The position numbers and the translations under genes are program-made. Source: Rhodocyclales bacterium (GTDB taxonomy: Bacteria; Pseudomonadota; Gammaproteobacteria; Burkholderiales; Rhodocyclaceae). Taken from it: a stretch of DNA of 64,000 nt. Below, piece after piece: positions 55,288-63,423 of the stretch. Position 1 is the stretch's first letter. The number at the start of each line of letters is the position of its first letter. The notes below the pieces were generated by a model that saw nothing but the letters and a program-made list of their open reading frames with translations, ran no database searches and was not told the origin of the DNA. The stretch lies in assembly GCA_016235025.1 (NCBI GenBank), contig JACRMV010000001.1, forward strand, positions 62,001-126,000. Direction: 5' to 3'.

Positions 55288-57169
55288 GGCGCACGCTCCG
55301 CTGAGCGCGCCGGAAAAATCGGCGCTGGTGATGCGGCGAAATGCGGCCTGGAGCACTGCGGTTCTGCTGCTGCTGGCTTTTCTGCTCTGGCTGCTCAACC
55401 ATCCCTACCAGGGCATCTGGCATGACGCCCGCATCTATGGGCTGATCGCCGCGCACTGGATGTATCCCGAGGCGCTGGCCAGCGATCTGTTCTTCCGCTT
55501 TGGTTCGCAAGGCAGCTTGACCCTGTTTACCCCAATCTATGGCGAGCTGGTGCGCGCCCTCGGCTTGGATGGGGCAGCGCGATTGGTCACGCTCTCGGGC
55601 GGTGCGCTGTGGGTCGCGGCGCTGTTTCAGCTTTCGCGCAACATGCTGGGCGATACGCTGGCCGGGCGCTTTGCGCTGCTGTTCGGCGTGATGTTGAGTG
55701 TAAGTTATTCGCCCAATGCCTCGGTCTTTGTGCTCAATGAAAACTTTGCCACGGCGCGGGTCTGGGCAATGCCGGCAGGACTTATGGCGGTGGCCTGGCT
55801 GGCGGCGGGAGAATTCCGGCGGGCTGCCGCCGCCGCCCTGTTGTCATGTCTGCTGCATCCATTGCTCGGCCTCTGGCCGTTGGCGTTGGTGATCCTTGCA
55901 CGCCTGCCGTTGCGCTGGGTGATTCCGCTGACGCTGTCCCCTGCGCTGGCGGTGATAGGCATTGGCCTGCTCAATCCGGATCTGCCTTACCTGCGGCTGA
56001 TGCAGGGGGAATGGCTGGATTATCTGCGCGGCGCATCCGATATTCTATTCAAGTCGCCACAGGCGACCCGGCTGCCGGTGTATCTCACCGCGCTGATTGC
56101 GCTGCTTGCCGGAGCGCGTGCAGGCAGCCCGCAATGGCGGCCGTTGTATGCGCGGTTATTGGCGCTGGCCGCTGGCGGGCTGGTTTTGACCCTGCTTTCT
56201 TCTTACGGCCTGCCGCTGGAAGTCATTGTGCAAGGGCAGCCCTGGCGAGTCTTCTGGCTGGCGATTCCGCTGGCGGGCGTGGCCTTTCTGAATCTGTTGC
56301 AGCGTGCGGCGGCGGCCGATGGCGTGCCCTTGCTGATCGGCAACGGGCTGGCTTTGCTGGCGCTTGATGGCGACTGGCTGCTACCCGTGATCTGGCTGGC
56401 GTGTGCGGCGAGCTGGTTGCCCGCGCCTTATCTGAATGCGCTGGCGGCACACGTCAACGCATGGCGTAAAGCGCTCTGGGTGACGATGCTCGTGCTCTGC
56501 TTGCTGGCACTGCCGGGACTCATTGTGGACCTTGAGATTGCCGGTGCGCGCTTTATCACTCCTTGGTGGCCGGGTGCCCTCGTGCTGCATGGACTGGTGG
56601 CAGGAAGCCTGTGGCCGTTGCCGTTGCTGCTGGCCTGGCTGCTGGGGCGAGAACCTCTGTCTTCGAGGACAGGCGTTGCGCTGGCGGCAGGGGTTGCCGT
56701 GGCCGGACTGCTTATCCTGGTGCTTGGTTCATGGGATAAACGCCCGCTTTCTGTGCAGCGCATGGAGGCGCGTTACCTGAATAGCCATCAGCCGCCACAC
56801 CCGTTTTCCGCCTCTATCCGCCGTGGCGAAACAGTCGCTTGGCCGGAGCAGGAAATGACGGTCTGGCTTGAACTGCATACGCCCAGTTATTGGGGCAAGA
56901 CGCAGGGAATTGGCGTTGTGTTCTCGCACGACAAATTTGCCGAATGGCAACGGCGCGGGGCGTTGGCGGCGGCTGCGCCAAACCGCCTGGCGCTGTGCGC
57001 CGACCCGCTGCTTGACTGGGTGGTCGTAATGCAACCGCTGGCCGCCGTTACTGCGGTTGCCGCAGTTGCCGCAGTTGCCGCAGTTGCTATAGCGCCTTCA
57101 GGCGCGGCGCTTTATGCTTGTCCATCGGCACGGCAGCATGCCGGCGGCTCGCCAGCACCGACTTTTTGA
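55268..57169 (+). CDS. Large polytopic membrane protein of the pilin/ABC cluster
   Basis: Up to 633 residues. The first ATG overlaps the ATPase gene; GTG 55328 or ATG 55331 (MRRNAAWS..) is more likely, since the intervening codons include a repeat copy. About ten to twelve hydrophobic helices cover ~25-495, then a soluble ~120-residue tail. The helix pattern with an early HDARIYGLIAAHW segment recalls GT-C-type membrane transferases, but no catalytic signature is proven. The tail ends in a 9-bp tandem repeat and GGSPAPTF from a repeat copy that also provides the stop. Confidence 0.7.
   Translation: MWSKASEAHAPLSAPEKSALVMRRNAAWSTAVLLLLAFLLWLLNHPYQGIWHDARIYGLIAAHWMYPEALASDLFFRFGSQGSLTLFTPIYGELVRALGLDGAARLVTLSGGALWVAALFQLSRNMLGDTLAGRFALLFGVMLSVSYSPNASVFVLNENFATARVWAMPAGLMAVAWLAAGEFRRAAAAALLSCLLHPLLGLWPLALVILARLPLRWVIPLTLSPALAVIGIGLLNPDLPYLRLMQGEWLDYLRGASDILFKSPQATRLPVYLTALIALLAGARAGSPQWRPLYARLLALAAGGLVLTLLSSYGLPLEVIVQGQPWRVFWLAIPLAGVAFLNLLQRAAAADGVPLLIGNGLALLALDGDWLLPVIWLACAASWLPAPYLNALAAHVNAWRKALWVTMLVLCLLALPGLIVDLEIAGARFITPWWPGALVLHGLVAGSLWPLPLLLAWLLGREPLSSRTGVALAAGVAVAGLLILVLGSWDKRPLSVQRMEARYLNSHQPPHPFSASIRRGETVAWPEQEMTVWLELHTPSYWGKTQGIGVVFSHDKFAEWQRRGALAAAAPNRLALCADPLLDWVVVMQPLAAVTAVAAVAAVAAVAIAPSGAALYACPSARQHAGGSPAPTF
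55312..55338 (+). repeat. Dispersed short repeat, copy 11 (at a gene start)
   Basis: GGAAAAATCGGCGCTGGTGA followed by TGCGGCG, one mismatch in the core. It covers the likely GTG/ATG start (55328/55331) of the polytopic protein and is read upstream as EKSALVMR. Confidence 0.65.
57047..57089 (+). repeat. 9-bp tandem repeat coding for Ala-Val-Ala
   Basis: About four units of GTTGCCGCA-type sequence, encoding TAVAAVAAVAAVA near the C-terminus of the polytopic protein. Changes in copy number would keep the frame. Confidence 0.7.
57141..57167 (-). repeat. Dispersed short repeat, copy 12 (gene 3' end)
   Basis: The minus strand reads CAAAAAGTCGGTGCTGGCGA followed by GCCGCCGG. The host gene reads it as GGSPAPTF directly before its TGA. 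Confidence 0.7.
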
Positions 57170-57185
57170 GGCTTACGAGAGGCGC

Positions 57186-58520
57186 ATGCGCACAGAAAGC
57201 ACCCCGCCGGTTGTTTTCCTGATCCATCTGCTGGCTGCCGGGATCGTGTTTCTCGGCTGGTGGCCGGTTCCGGGAAGCTTCTTTCTGCTTGAACCGGCGC
57301 TGTTCTGTGCCATCGCGCTGGTATGCCTGCTCCTGCTGCGGGTGACGGCGGTGCGTATCACCCGGCGCAGCATGTTTGCGTATGGCGCTTTTGCCGTCTG
57401 GGTGGTTTTCGCAGATGCGCTGAGCGGCGAGTTCTTGCCGGCGTTGGCGCGCGACGTTCACTGGCTGATTCTGCCGTTACTTGTCGTTCTCTATAAGCCG
57501 TTCTTTGCCAAGAATGAAAATGCACTCAAGGCGCTGCAAGTTGCCGTTGCGTTCAGCCTGATTATTATTGCCTATCGTTTGATCGATGGCGCCGACGCTG
57601 TTTTTGACTGGGTCAAGCTGCCGATCTTCGGGAATATCCGGCGCCTGGCGATGACCGCCGGACTGATGAGCGTATTTCTCTATCTCGATGCCGGATACCG
57701 CCAGAGTGAGAAATGGCTGCTGGTTCTGGCCCGCGTCGTTGGATTAAGCTTGCTGTTCTGGTCGGGCAGCCGGGGCGCCATGCTGGCCTGGCTGCTGGCA
57801 CTGCTGATGTTTATCCACCTGACCCAGCAGTGGTCGAGATGGCGTGGCTGGTCTCTTGAGATTGGAGTTGCCATAGCGCTGTCGATCTTGTTTGATGTGG
57901 GAAATCCCTCGATGGGTTTTTTTGGCGCGTTCCTGCGCAGCTGGAGCAGCGCCGTCACCACAGGTACGTTCGATGGCGTGTCGTCCGGCAGAATGAGTTT
58001 ATGGTTGGAAACCCTCGCCGCGCTGCACGATCCCCGCATCGCGCTGCTGGGCGCCGGCGGGAATGGCTTTGTTCGCCTGCACCTGATGTTCGGCCAGATA
58101 TTTCATCCGCATAACATCTTGCTGCAGGCCGTGTCCGACTGGGGTCTGGGCGGCTTGTTGCTGCTCCTGTGGCTGGTCGGGCAGGGGGTGCCGGCGCGTT
58201 CGGAGTTGCGGCCGGAGAAAGCCGGCATGACCGGGCTGGGCGCCGCCTTGCTGGTGTTTTTGCTGGTGACCGGTTTGCTGGATGGCGGGCTGTATCACCT
58301 GCAATACCTGTTTTTCGCGGCCATCGCGTTTGCGCTGCTCGCCGCTTCAACGCGTGAAGGCGCATCGGGCTGGAACCGGGTCGCCGTTCCGCGTCCGGGC
58401 ATCGCCGTGCTGCTGGTTGCCGCGATACTCCTGCACGGGGTGATGCGGGACTATCGCGTGGAATGGACGGCGCTCCCCCAGGCCCGGCAGCACGTCGCCT
58501 CCCCGCCTGGTCCGCCGTGA
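57186..58520 (+). CDS. O-antigen ligase / polymerase family membrane protein
   Basis: 444 residues from the ATG at 57186, after the preceding stop; the ORF-track start overlaps it. About eleven helices. The Wzy_C region holds FWSGSRGAMLAWLLALLMF and a large periplasmic loop with GNGFVRLHLMFGQIFHPHNILLQAVSDWGLGG, matching the H-N-x-x-L-Q pattern of WaaL, PglL and related oligosaccharyltransferases. Its position at the end of the pilin/ABC cluster suggests glycan transfer to the pilin or partner. That is inference. Confidence 0.85.
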   Translation: MRTESTPPVVFLIHLLAAGIVFLGWWPVPGSFFLLEPALFCAIALVCLLLLRVTAVRITRRSMFAYGAFAVWVVFADALSGEFLPALARDVHWLILPLLVVLYKPFFAKNENALKALQVAVAFSLIIIAYRLIDGADAVFDWVKLPIFGNIRRLAMTAGLMSVFLYLDAGYRQSEKWLLVLARVVGLSLLFWSGSRGAMLAWLLALLMFIHLTQQWSRWRGWSLEIGVAIALSILFDVGNPSMGFFGAFLRSWSSAVTTGTFDGVSSGRMSLWLETLAALHDPRIALLGAGGNGFVRLHLMFGQIFHPHNILLQAVSDWGLGGLLLLLWLVGQGVPARSELRPEKAGMTGLGAALLVFLLVTGLLDGGLYHLQYLFFAAIAFALLAASTREGASGWNRVAVPRPGIAVLLVAAILLHGVMRDYRVEWTALPQARQHVASPPGPP

Positions 58521-58719
58521 ACCTCAGCCCGGCGGACGGGTGTTGTCGCGCTTTTCCTCGTGGTATTCCTCCTCCACATTCACCGACCAGATCGCGGCCT
58601 TGTCCGTGATGCCGGCCATGATGGCTTCGGCGGCGAGCTTGGCGGTGACCATCGAAATAGCTGCCGAAGTAGGCAGGATAGGCCTTGGGCACGCGGGCGA
58701 CAGCCGAATCGAATGCTTG
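58516..58719 (-). pseudogene. Duplicated 3' fragment of an FAD-oxidoreductase gene (left direct repeat)
   Basis: Nearly identical to 63424-63635 over its first ~137 bases, then less similar and lacking ten bases (CGAACTGGTC) present in the other copy. On the minus strand it encodes the ending ITDKAAIWSVNVEEEYHEEK of an FAD-dependent oxidoreductase, preceded by VPKAYPAYFGS in another frame. It has no start and is a remnant. Confidence 0.85.
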
Positions 58720-58921
58720 ATGCAAACATCCGCTAGTGCAACATTCGTTCTGTAAATTCGTAACCCGCTGGTTTTGCGTGGCGCGACCCCGGCCGGCAGA
58801 CAACCCCTCACAGGCTACATTTGGGGCATCATTACCCATTTCCGCGCAGTGGTCAACAAACAATCAGCATAGCGCAACGCGTGGAACATCATCCCAATGG
58901 AATCGCCCGCAAATATATCAC
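58720..58921. other. Non-coding stretch after the left direct repeat
   Basis: About 200 bases with no convincing ORF, RNA gene or inverted repeat. It separates the pseudogene fragment from the periplasmic protein gene and may be debris of the insertion event. Confidence 0.5.
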
Positions 58922-59854
58922 CTACTGGGCCACCTGCTGGCGCTGATACTCCTTACGTTTCATTTCGAGGTAATCCTCCCGCGCTACTTCATGCAGCTGG
59001 CGGGCGTACTGATCAGTGCCGTCATACCAATGCCGCAAGCGTTTCTCCAGCCGATCCTCGGGCGGCGTGGTCAGCGCGGCAAGATAAGCATCAATGGCTA
59101 AATAGTAGCGCATGGTATTGCGTTCCACCACGCCGCGTACCCCTTGAATATAGGCAGGCTGGCCATCGGGCTGCTTGCCGGTGACGGTAAACCCGACCTT
59201 ATCCCTGCCGATGGTTGCCAGGTAGCCTTGCATGGCGAGGCGGCCAGTTAAACCAAAGGCATAGGCATAGGTGAAATGCAGAAAGCTGCGCCCATCTTCA
59301 AGCGCTGTGGCTTCAATCCGGATGCGATAGTCATGGGTGTTCAAGGGGCCGTTCTCGGCATTGAGTTCCACCGCGAAATAATCCGGGGTCGCGCTCGCCC
59401 CGCGATAGCTGAACGCGACACGATAGGCATCCGCCAGCGGCTGATCGTATTTCCTGCCGAGACTTACGGTGAGGACAGGGTTGGCCTGGTTGCTGGAAGC
59501 ATGACAGTATTTGACATTAACGTGCAGTATCAACACATCACACCAATGCGCCGGGTTGTTGAGCGCCGCGTTGACGGCGGTAAACGGATAATCGACCACG
59601 GCATAGATTTCGCCCTGCAAATCTTGCGATGATTCCGCGGAATCAAGATAGAGCGCGCGTTGAAACGGATTGTTGTGGAGTTGTTTGCCCAATGCCGTGA
59701 ACTTGGCGCGTAGCGCTGCGGCGGACAGATCCGGTGCGGCGGCAAAAGACTGCCCGGCGCCACACCAGACCCCGCAGGCAAGCACAAGAACGGGCAGCCA
59801 GCGCAACGCCCCGGTCTTGAATGCCCGGCTAAAACGCACAGTTTTTATTTGCAT
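58922..59854 (-). CDS. Periplasmic hypothetical protein
   Basis: 310 residues from the ATG at 59854 (the longer ORF-track start runs into the phospholipase gene). A signal peptide (LRWLPVLVLACGVWCGAGQSFAAA) is clear. The mature part has no recognised domain; it contains IYAVVDYPFTAVNAALNNPAHWCDVLILHVNVKYC and a lipid-protein-like beta-rich middle. It follows the phospholipase D gene by 37 bases, so the two may act together at the envelope. Confidence 0.75.
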   Translation of the reverse strand: MQIKTVRFSRAFKTGALRWLPVLVLACGVWCGAGQSFAAAPDLSAAALRAKFTALGKQLHNNPFQRALYLDSAESSQDLQGEIYAVVDYPFTAVNAALNNPAHWCDVLILHVNVKYCHASSNQANPVLTVSLGRKYDQPLADAYRVAFSYRGASATPDYFAVELNAENGPLNTHDYRIRIEATALEDGRSFLHFTYAYAFGLTGRLAMQGYLATIGRDKVGFTVTGKQPDGQPAYIQGVRGVVERNTMRYYLAIDAYLAALTTPPEDRLEKRLRHWYDGTDQYARQLHEVAREDYLEMKRKEYQRQQVAQ

Positions 59855-59891
59855 TGCAAAATCCCGGTTTGCCTCGGCGCATGCTGACGGC

Positions 59892-61268
59892 TTACAACCA
59901 GTGCGCCCACAAACGCGCCGCCCGTTCCTTGATGCGGGCGCCGATCGAGCGGTTGCGCCAATTTTCGAGCGTAACGAGCTTGGACGACTCCAGGTCTTTC
60001 TCGAACAGCGCGTGCATTTGCGCACCGAAATCCTGCCCCAGCACCACTGCATTGATTTCGTAGTTGTGGAGGAAACTCCGCCAGTCGAGATTGGTCGAGC
60101 CGACGGTTGACCAGACACCGTCGATGAGCGCGGTTTTGGCATGCAGCAAGGCATCCTGCCGCAGATAGATTTTTACGCCGGCGCTGAGTAGCTCATCGTA
60201 ATAAGAGCGCGATGCGTAATACACCAGTGCCGAATCTATTTTTTCGGGTAACAACAGCCGCACGTCTACGCCGCGCAGCACCGCCTCCTTCAGCGCGGCA
60301 AGCAGTTGCGGATCGGGGACAAAATAGGCATTGGTCAGAAAAACCTGGGTTTCCGCACTATTGATGGCGGAGAGCAGGGTGGCATAGATTTGGCTGTAGG
60401 ACTCCGCGGGCGAACTGCCAATGGCACGGACTACTTCATTGCCCTGACTGGCTGGTTCAGGGAAATAATCCCTGGGTGCCAATGGCGCGCCTTTTTGCTC
60501 GCTCCAGGTCGCCATGAACAATTTCTGGAATTCGCTGACAACGGGCCCCGCCATGCGCAAATGGGTATCGCGCCATGGCGTATTGGCCTTGGTCGGTTTA
60601 TGTCTGCCGAATGACCCGCTGGAGTAGACGCTGCTGACATTGATACCCCCAACAAAGGCGACTCGCCCATCCACTATCAATAGCTTGCGGTGATCACGCT
60701 GGTTGACGTCCCAGCCTTTACGCGCGATGAGCGGATTAACCGGATTGAATTCCAGAACATTCACGCCGCTGTCTTGCAACGGTTTGAAGAACTCCTTGGG
60801 CGTGTTGATTGCCCCGACGCTATCGTAAATGAGGTTGACCTGCACGCCGCTGCGTTGTTTGTTGATTAATTGCTCGGCAAACCGCCGCCCGATCTCATCA
60901 TCGTCGATGATGTAGGTCTCCATATTGATATGGTCTTGGGCATTCTGTATGGCAGCGGACATGGCGTCATACGTTGCCGGGCCATCTACCAGCAGCACTA
61001 CTCGGTTGCCCACCACCAGCGGGCTGCCGACAATCTCCGCTTCCAGCGCCACGTGTCTAGCGAAGATATTCGTCTCCGCGCCATTGCTTTTAAGTCTGGC
61101 GATAACCGCCTGGCTCTGCTTGGCGGTCAAGGGGCCACGCGCCCCCTCGAGTTGCACAGGCGACGACGGCCGCACCGCCATGTCGGGAACCATGGAGGGT
61201 ATTGAACAACCCGCGAGCAGTGCCAGGCAAAGCGCTGCGGCAAGTTTTGCGATATACGGATGCCCCAT
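59892..61268 (-). CDS. Phospholipase D-family lipoprotein (ClsC/YmdC-like)
   Basis: 458 residues from the ATG at 61268. A lipobox (ALLAGC) marks a lipoprotein. Two complete HKD motifs (QRDHRKLLIVDG and LLHAKTALIDG) place it in the PLD/cardiolipin-synthase superfamily. The layout resembles ClsC-type enzymes, which make cardiolipin from phosphatidylglycerol and phosphatidylethanolamine. Nuclease or other transphosphatidylation activity cannot be excluded. Confidence 0.88.
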   Translation of the reverse strand: MGHPYIAKLAAALCLALLAGCSIPSMVPDMAVRPSSPVQLEGARGPLTAKQSQAVIARLKSNGAETNIFARHVALEAEIVGSPLVVGNRVVLLVDGPATYDAMSAAIQNAQDHINMETYIIDDDEIGRRFAEQLINKQRSGVQVNLIYDSVGAINTPKEFFKPLQDSGVNVLEFNPVNPLIARKGWDVNQRDHRKLLIVDGRVAFVGGINVSSVYSSGSFGRHKPTKANTPWRDTHLRMAGPVVSEFQKLFMATWSEQKGAPLAPRDYFPEPASQGNEVVRAIGSSPAESYSQIYATLLSAINSAETQVFLTNAYFVPDPQLLAALKEAVLRGVDVRLLLPEKIDSALVYYASRSYYDELLSAGVKIYLRQDALLHAKTALIDGVWSTVGSTNLDWRSFLHNYEINAVVLGQDFGAQMHALFEKDLESSKLVTLENWRNRSIGARIKERAARLWAHWL

Positions 61269-61469
61269 TTTCTTCACATGGGTGAGGTTGTAGAGTGACC
61301 ATTGATAAGCCGAAGCAGCACCAATCTCGGCAGACATCGCCACTTCCGATTATCAAGACTACTCGCCCGCGGGCAAGCGTCTGTACGTCAGCGCACCGAG
61401 TTGAGGGCAAAGTTCGCCTAGCCTTTTCATGGATGCTGATACACCGGAGTAGGGCTGGCCGCGAATTGT
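61269..61469. other. Intergenic stretch upstream of the phospholipase gene
   Basis: About 200 bases with no supported gene. It should hold the promoter of the minus-strand phospholipase gene, but no clear -35/-10 pair was seen. Confidence 0.4.
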
Positions 61470-61716
61470 GTGCTGAGCCGCCGCGACGGCTTCGAAGCCG
61501 CGATCGAGGATTCCGCCGCGCCCATCCACAACCGGGACGGCCAGGTCGCCGGCGCGGTGCTCGTGTTCCACGACGTCAGCGAAGCGCGGGCTTTGGCGTT
61601 GAAGATGTCGCATCTGGCCCAGCACGATGTGCTCACCGGCTTGCCCAATCGGGTGCTGCTGACAGAACGGATCTCCCAGGCGATCGGGCGCTCCCAGCGG
61701 CACCGCAAGCAAGTCA
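61470..61716 (+). pseudogene. PAS-GGDEF (diguanylate cyclase) gene remnant
   Basis: An ~80-residue stretch encodes the end of a PAS domain (HNRDGQVAGAVLVFHDVSEARA) and the start of a GGDEF domain (MSHLAQHDVLTGLPNRVLLTERISQAI). It breaks off before the GGDEF signature and has no proper start. It is a decayed fragment of a cyclic di-GMP signalling gene. Confidence 0.8.
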
Positions 61717-61755
61717 GAGGGCATTTGCCGAAAGTTCGGCCAAGGTTTCGACTAT

Positions 61756-61941
61756 TTATTTGCCCTTGATGGCATCCTTGACGTCTTCTTTCAGGTCGCC
61801 GTAGGCAGCCTGGGCTTTGCCGCCGGATTTTTGAATCTTTCCTTTCAACGCCAGATCGTCATTGCCGACGAGGTTGCCAGCGACTTCCTTGACTTTGCCT
61901 TTGACTTTTTCGATACGACCCTTGGCTTGATCCTTGTTCAT
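61756..61941 (-). CDS. CsbD-family stress protein
   Basis: 61 residues, MNKDQAKGRIEKVKGKVKEVAGNLVGND.., the CsbD pattern of a small charged protein. CsbD proteins are general stress proteins of unknown mechanism, often cytoplasmic and abundant. It stands alone on the minus strand, divergent from the esterase gene. Confidence 0.93.
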   Translation of the reverse strand: MNKDQAKGRIEKVKGKVKEVAGNLVGNDDLALKGKIQKSGGKAQAAYGDLKEDVKDAIKGK

Positions 61942-62152
61942 GGTGAACTCCTGAGAATGAAATTGATGGGGGGCGGGTACCGGAACTGCGATCCGGAACC
62001 CGTGATGGAGAGACTAGGCAAGGCAGTGCAGGCAGTCAGTGCGCTGGCACACATAGCAAACTGGCCAGGTAAATGTTCGGGAACAGACAGATGCGGCAGT
62101 TGGCCTGGCTCGATAATCGGGCTACTGAAAGTACCGGTTCGAGGGGTAACAA

Positions 62153-63187
62153 ATGGCAGGACGAATACGAAAAACGGTCTGGAGCCGATCATTCCAGGGC
62201 GTATTGAAGACGGTGACACGAACAGCCATGCGCATCGGTACCAAGGCGCTCAAGGAAAGTTTGCGGGCCGCTCCGCTGGCAGGCAAACGCAAGCCTGTTA
62301 AAAAGGCGATGGCGCCGTCGGCCAACTGGACGAAGGGGATCGCCATTGGCGCGGCGGGGCCTCGCCGCTATCGGCTCTACAAGCCGTCCGGCGTGCGGCG
62401 TAACGAGACTCTGCCATTGCTGGTCATGCTGCACGGTTGTGGGCAGGATGCCGAAGCACTGGCTGCCAGCAGCCGGATGAACACGATCGCGGCCCGTGAG
62501 CGCTTTTTCGTGCTCTATCCCGAGCAGGATCGCCTGTCGAATGTGCAGGGATGCTGGAACTGGTACGACACCCGGACGGGGCGTGCACAGGCCGAAGCCA
62601 ATTCGATCAGTGCGGCCATTGAACAGGTTTGCCTGGCGGCGCAAGCCGTCGACCGCAGCCGGATTGCCCTGGCAGGAATTTCAGCCGGGGCCGGTATGGC
62701 CGTGCTGCTGGCGACACATCATCCCGAACGCTTTCGGGCCATTGCCATGCATTCGGGGATTGCGCCGGGCGTTGCGCATTCGTCGGCGAGCGCCATTAAG
62801 GCCATGTTCGGGCAAAGCGTGACAACGTCGCCTCTCCCGGCCATTGCGCCCGATGTGAGACTGCCGGCGTTGCTGGTCATCCACGGCGCAGCGGACCACG
62901 TGGTGGCGCCGGGGAATGGCGCCGAAGCGGCCATGCGCTGGGGGGAACGGGTTGGTGCCAAGGCGAGCAAGCCGCGCCGCGTGCAGCGTGGCGTGCGTTA
63001 TGCGGCGATAATCACCGATTATCGAAAAAGCGGCCGGGTGATCGCGACGCTCTGTGCCGTCGACCGGCTCGGACATGCCTGGAGCGGTGGTGCCGCAGGG
63101 CATTACTGCAGCGACCCCAAAGGCCCGGATGCCTCACGGATGATCTGGTCCTTCGTCGCCAGGCAATTTGCCCGGGCGGCAGACTAA
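62153..63187 (+). CDS. PHB depolymerase-family esterase
   Basis: 344 residues of an alpha/beta hydrolase. LPLLVMLHGCGQDAEALAASSRMN is the oxyanion block; the lipase box is GISAG with Ser177; Asp248 (HGAADHVV) and His308 (GHAWSGG) complete the triad. The esterase_PHB family cleaves polyhydroxybutyrate or related esters. There is no clear signal peptide; the N-terminus (~1-60) is basic, so it may be intracellular. The 211 bases upstream show no clear promoter. Confidence 0.9.
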   Translation: MAGRIRKTVWSRSFQGVLKTVTRTAMRIGTKALKESLRAAPLAGKRKPVKKAMAPSANWTKGIAIGAAGPRRYRLYKPSGVRRNETLPLLVMLHGCGQDAEALAASSRMNTIAARERFFVLYPEQDRLSNVQGCWNWYDTRTGRAQAEANSISAAIEQVCLAAQAVDRSRIALAGISAGAGMAVLLATHHPERFRAIAMHSGIAPGVAHSSASAIKAMFGQSVTTSPLPAIAPDVRLPALLVIHGAADHVVAPGNGAEAAMRWGERVGAKASKPRRVQRGVRYAAIITDYRKSGRVIATLCAVDRLGHAWSGGAAGHYCSDPKGPDASRMIWSFVARQFARAAD

Positions 63188-63263
63188 GACCAAGGTTCAG
63201 TACTGCTTCGTCAGAACCTTCTTCAACGCAGAAGAACTGGTCAAGCTTGCGAATCCCGGCGCC

Positions 63264-63338
63264 TTATCGCAGGCCAAAGACTGACAGGACGACGAGGACG
63301 ATTACGACCAGTCCAACGATGTAGATAATATTGCTCAT
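63264..63338 (-). CDS. 24-residue membrane peptide
   Basis: ATG at 63338 to TAA at 63264 encodes MSNIIYIVGLVVIVLVVLSVFGLR, one perfect membrane helix with a basic end. AAGGGAAA lies upstream. It is too short for the ORF track. Tiny helices of this kind are common next to CsbD-type stress genes in proteobacteria; the function is unknown. Confidence 0.65.
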   Translation of the reverse strand: MSNIIYIVGLVVIVLVVLSVFGLR

Positions 63339-63423
63339 CAGTGTTTCCCTTCGGGTAGAGGGCTGGCGATTCGCGCCATGACCATGGTTTGTTGCCCGCC
63401 GATTCCGCCTTACCCTGCGCTAT

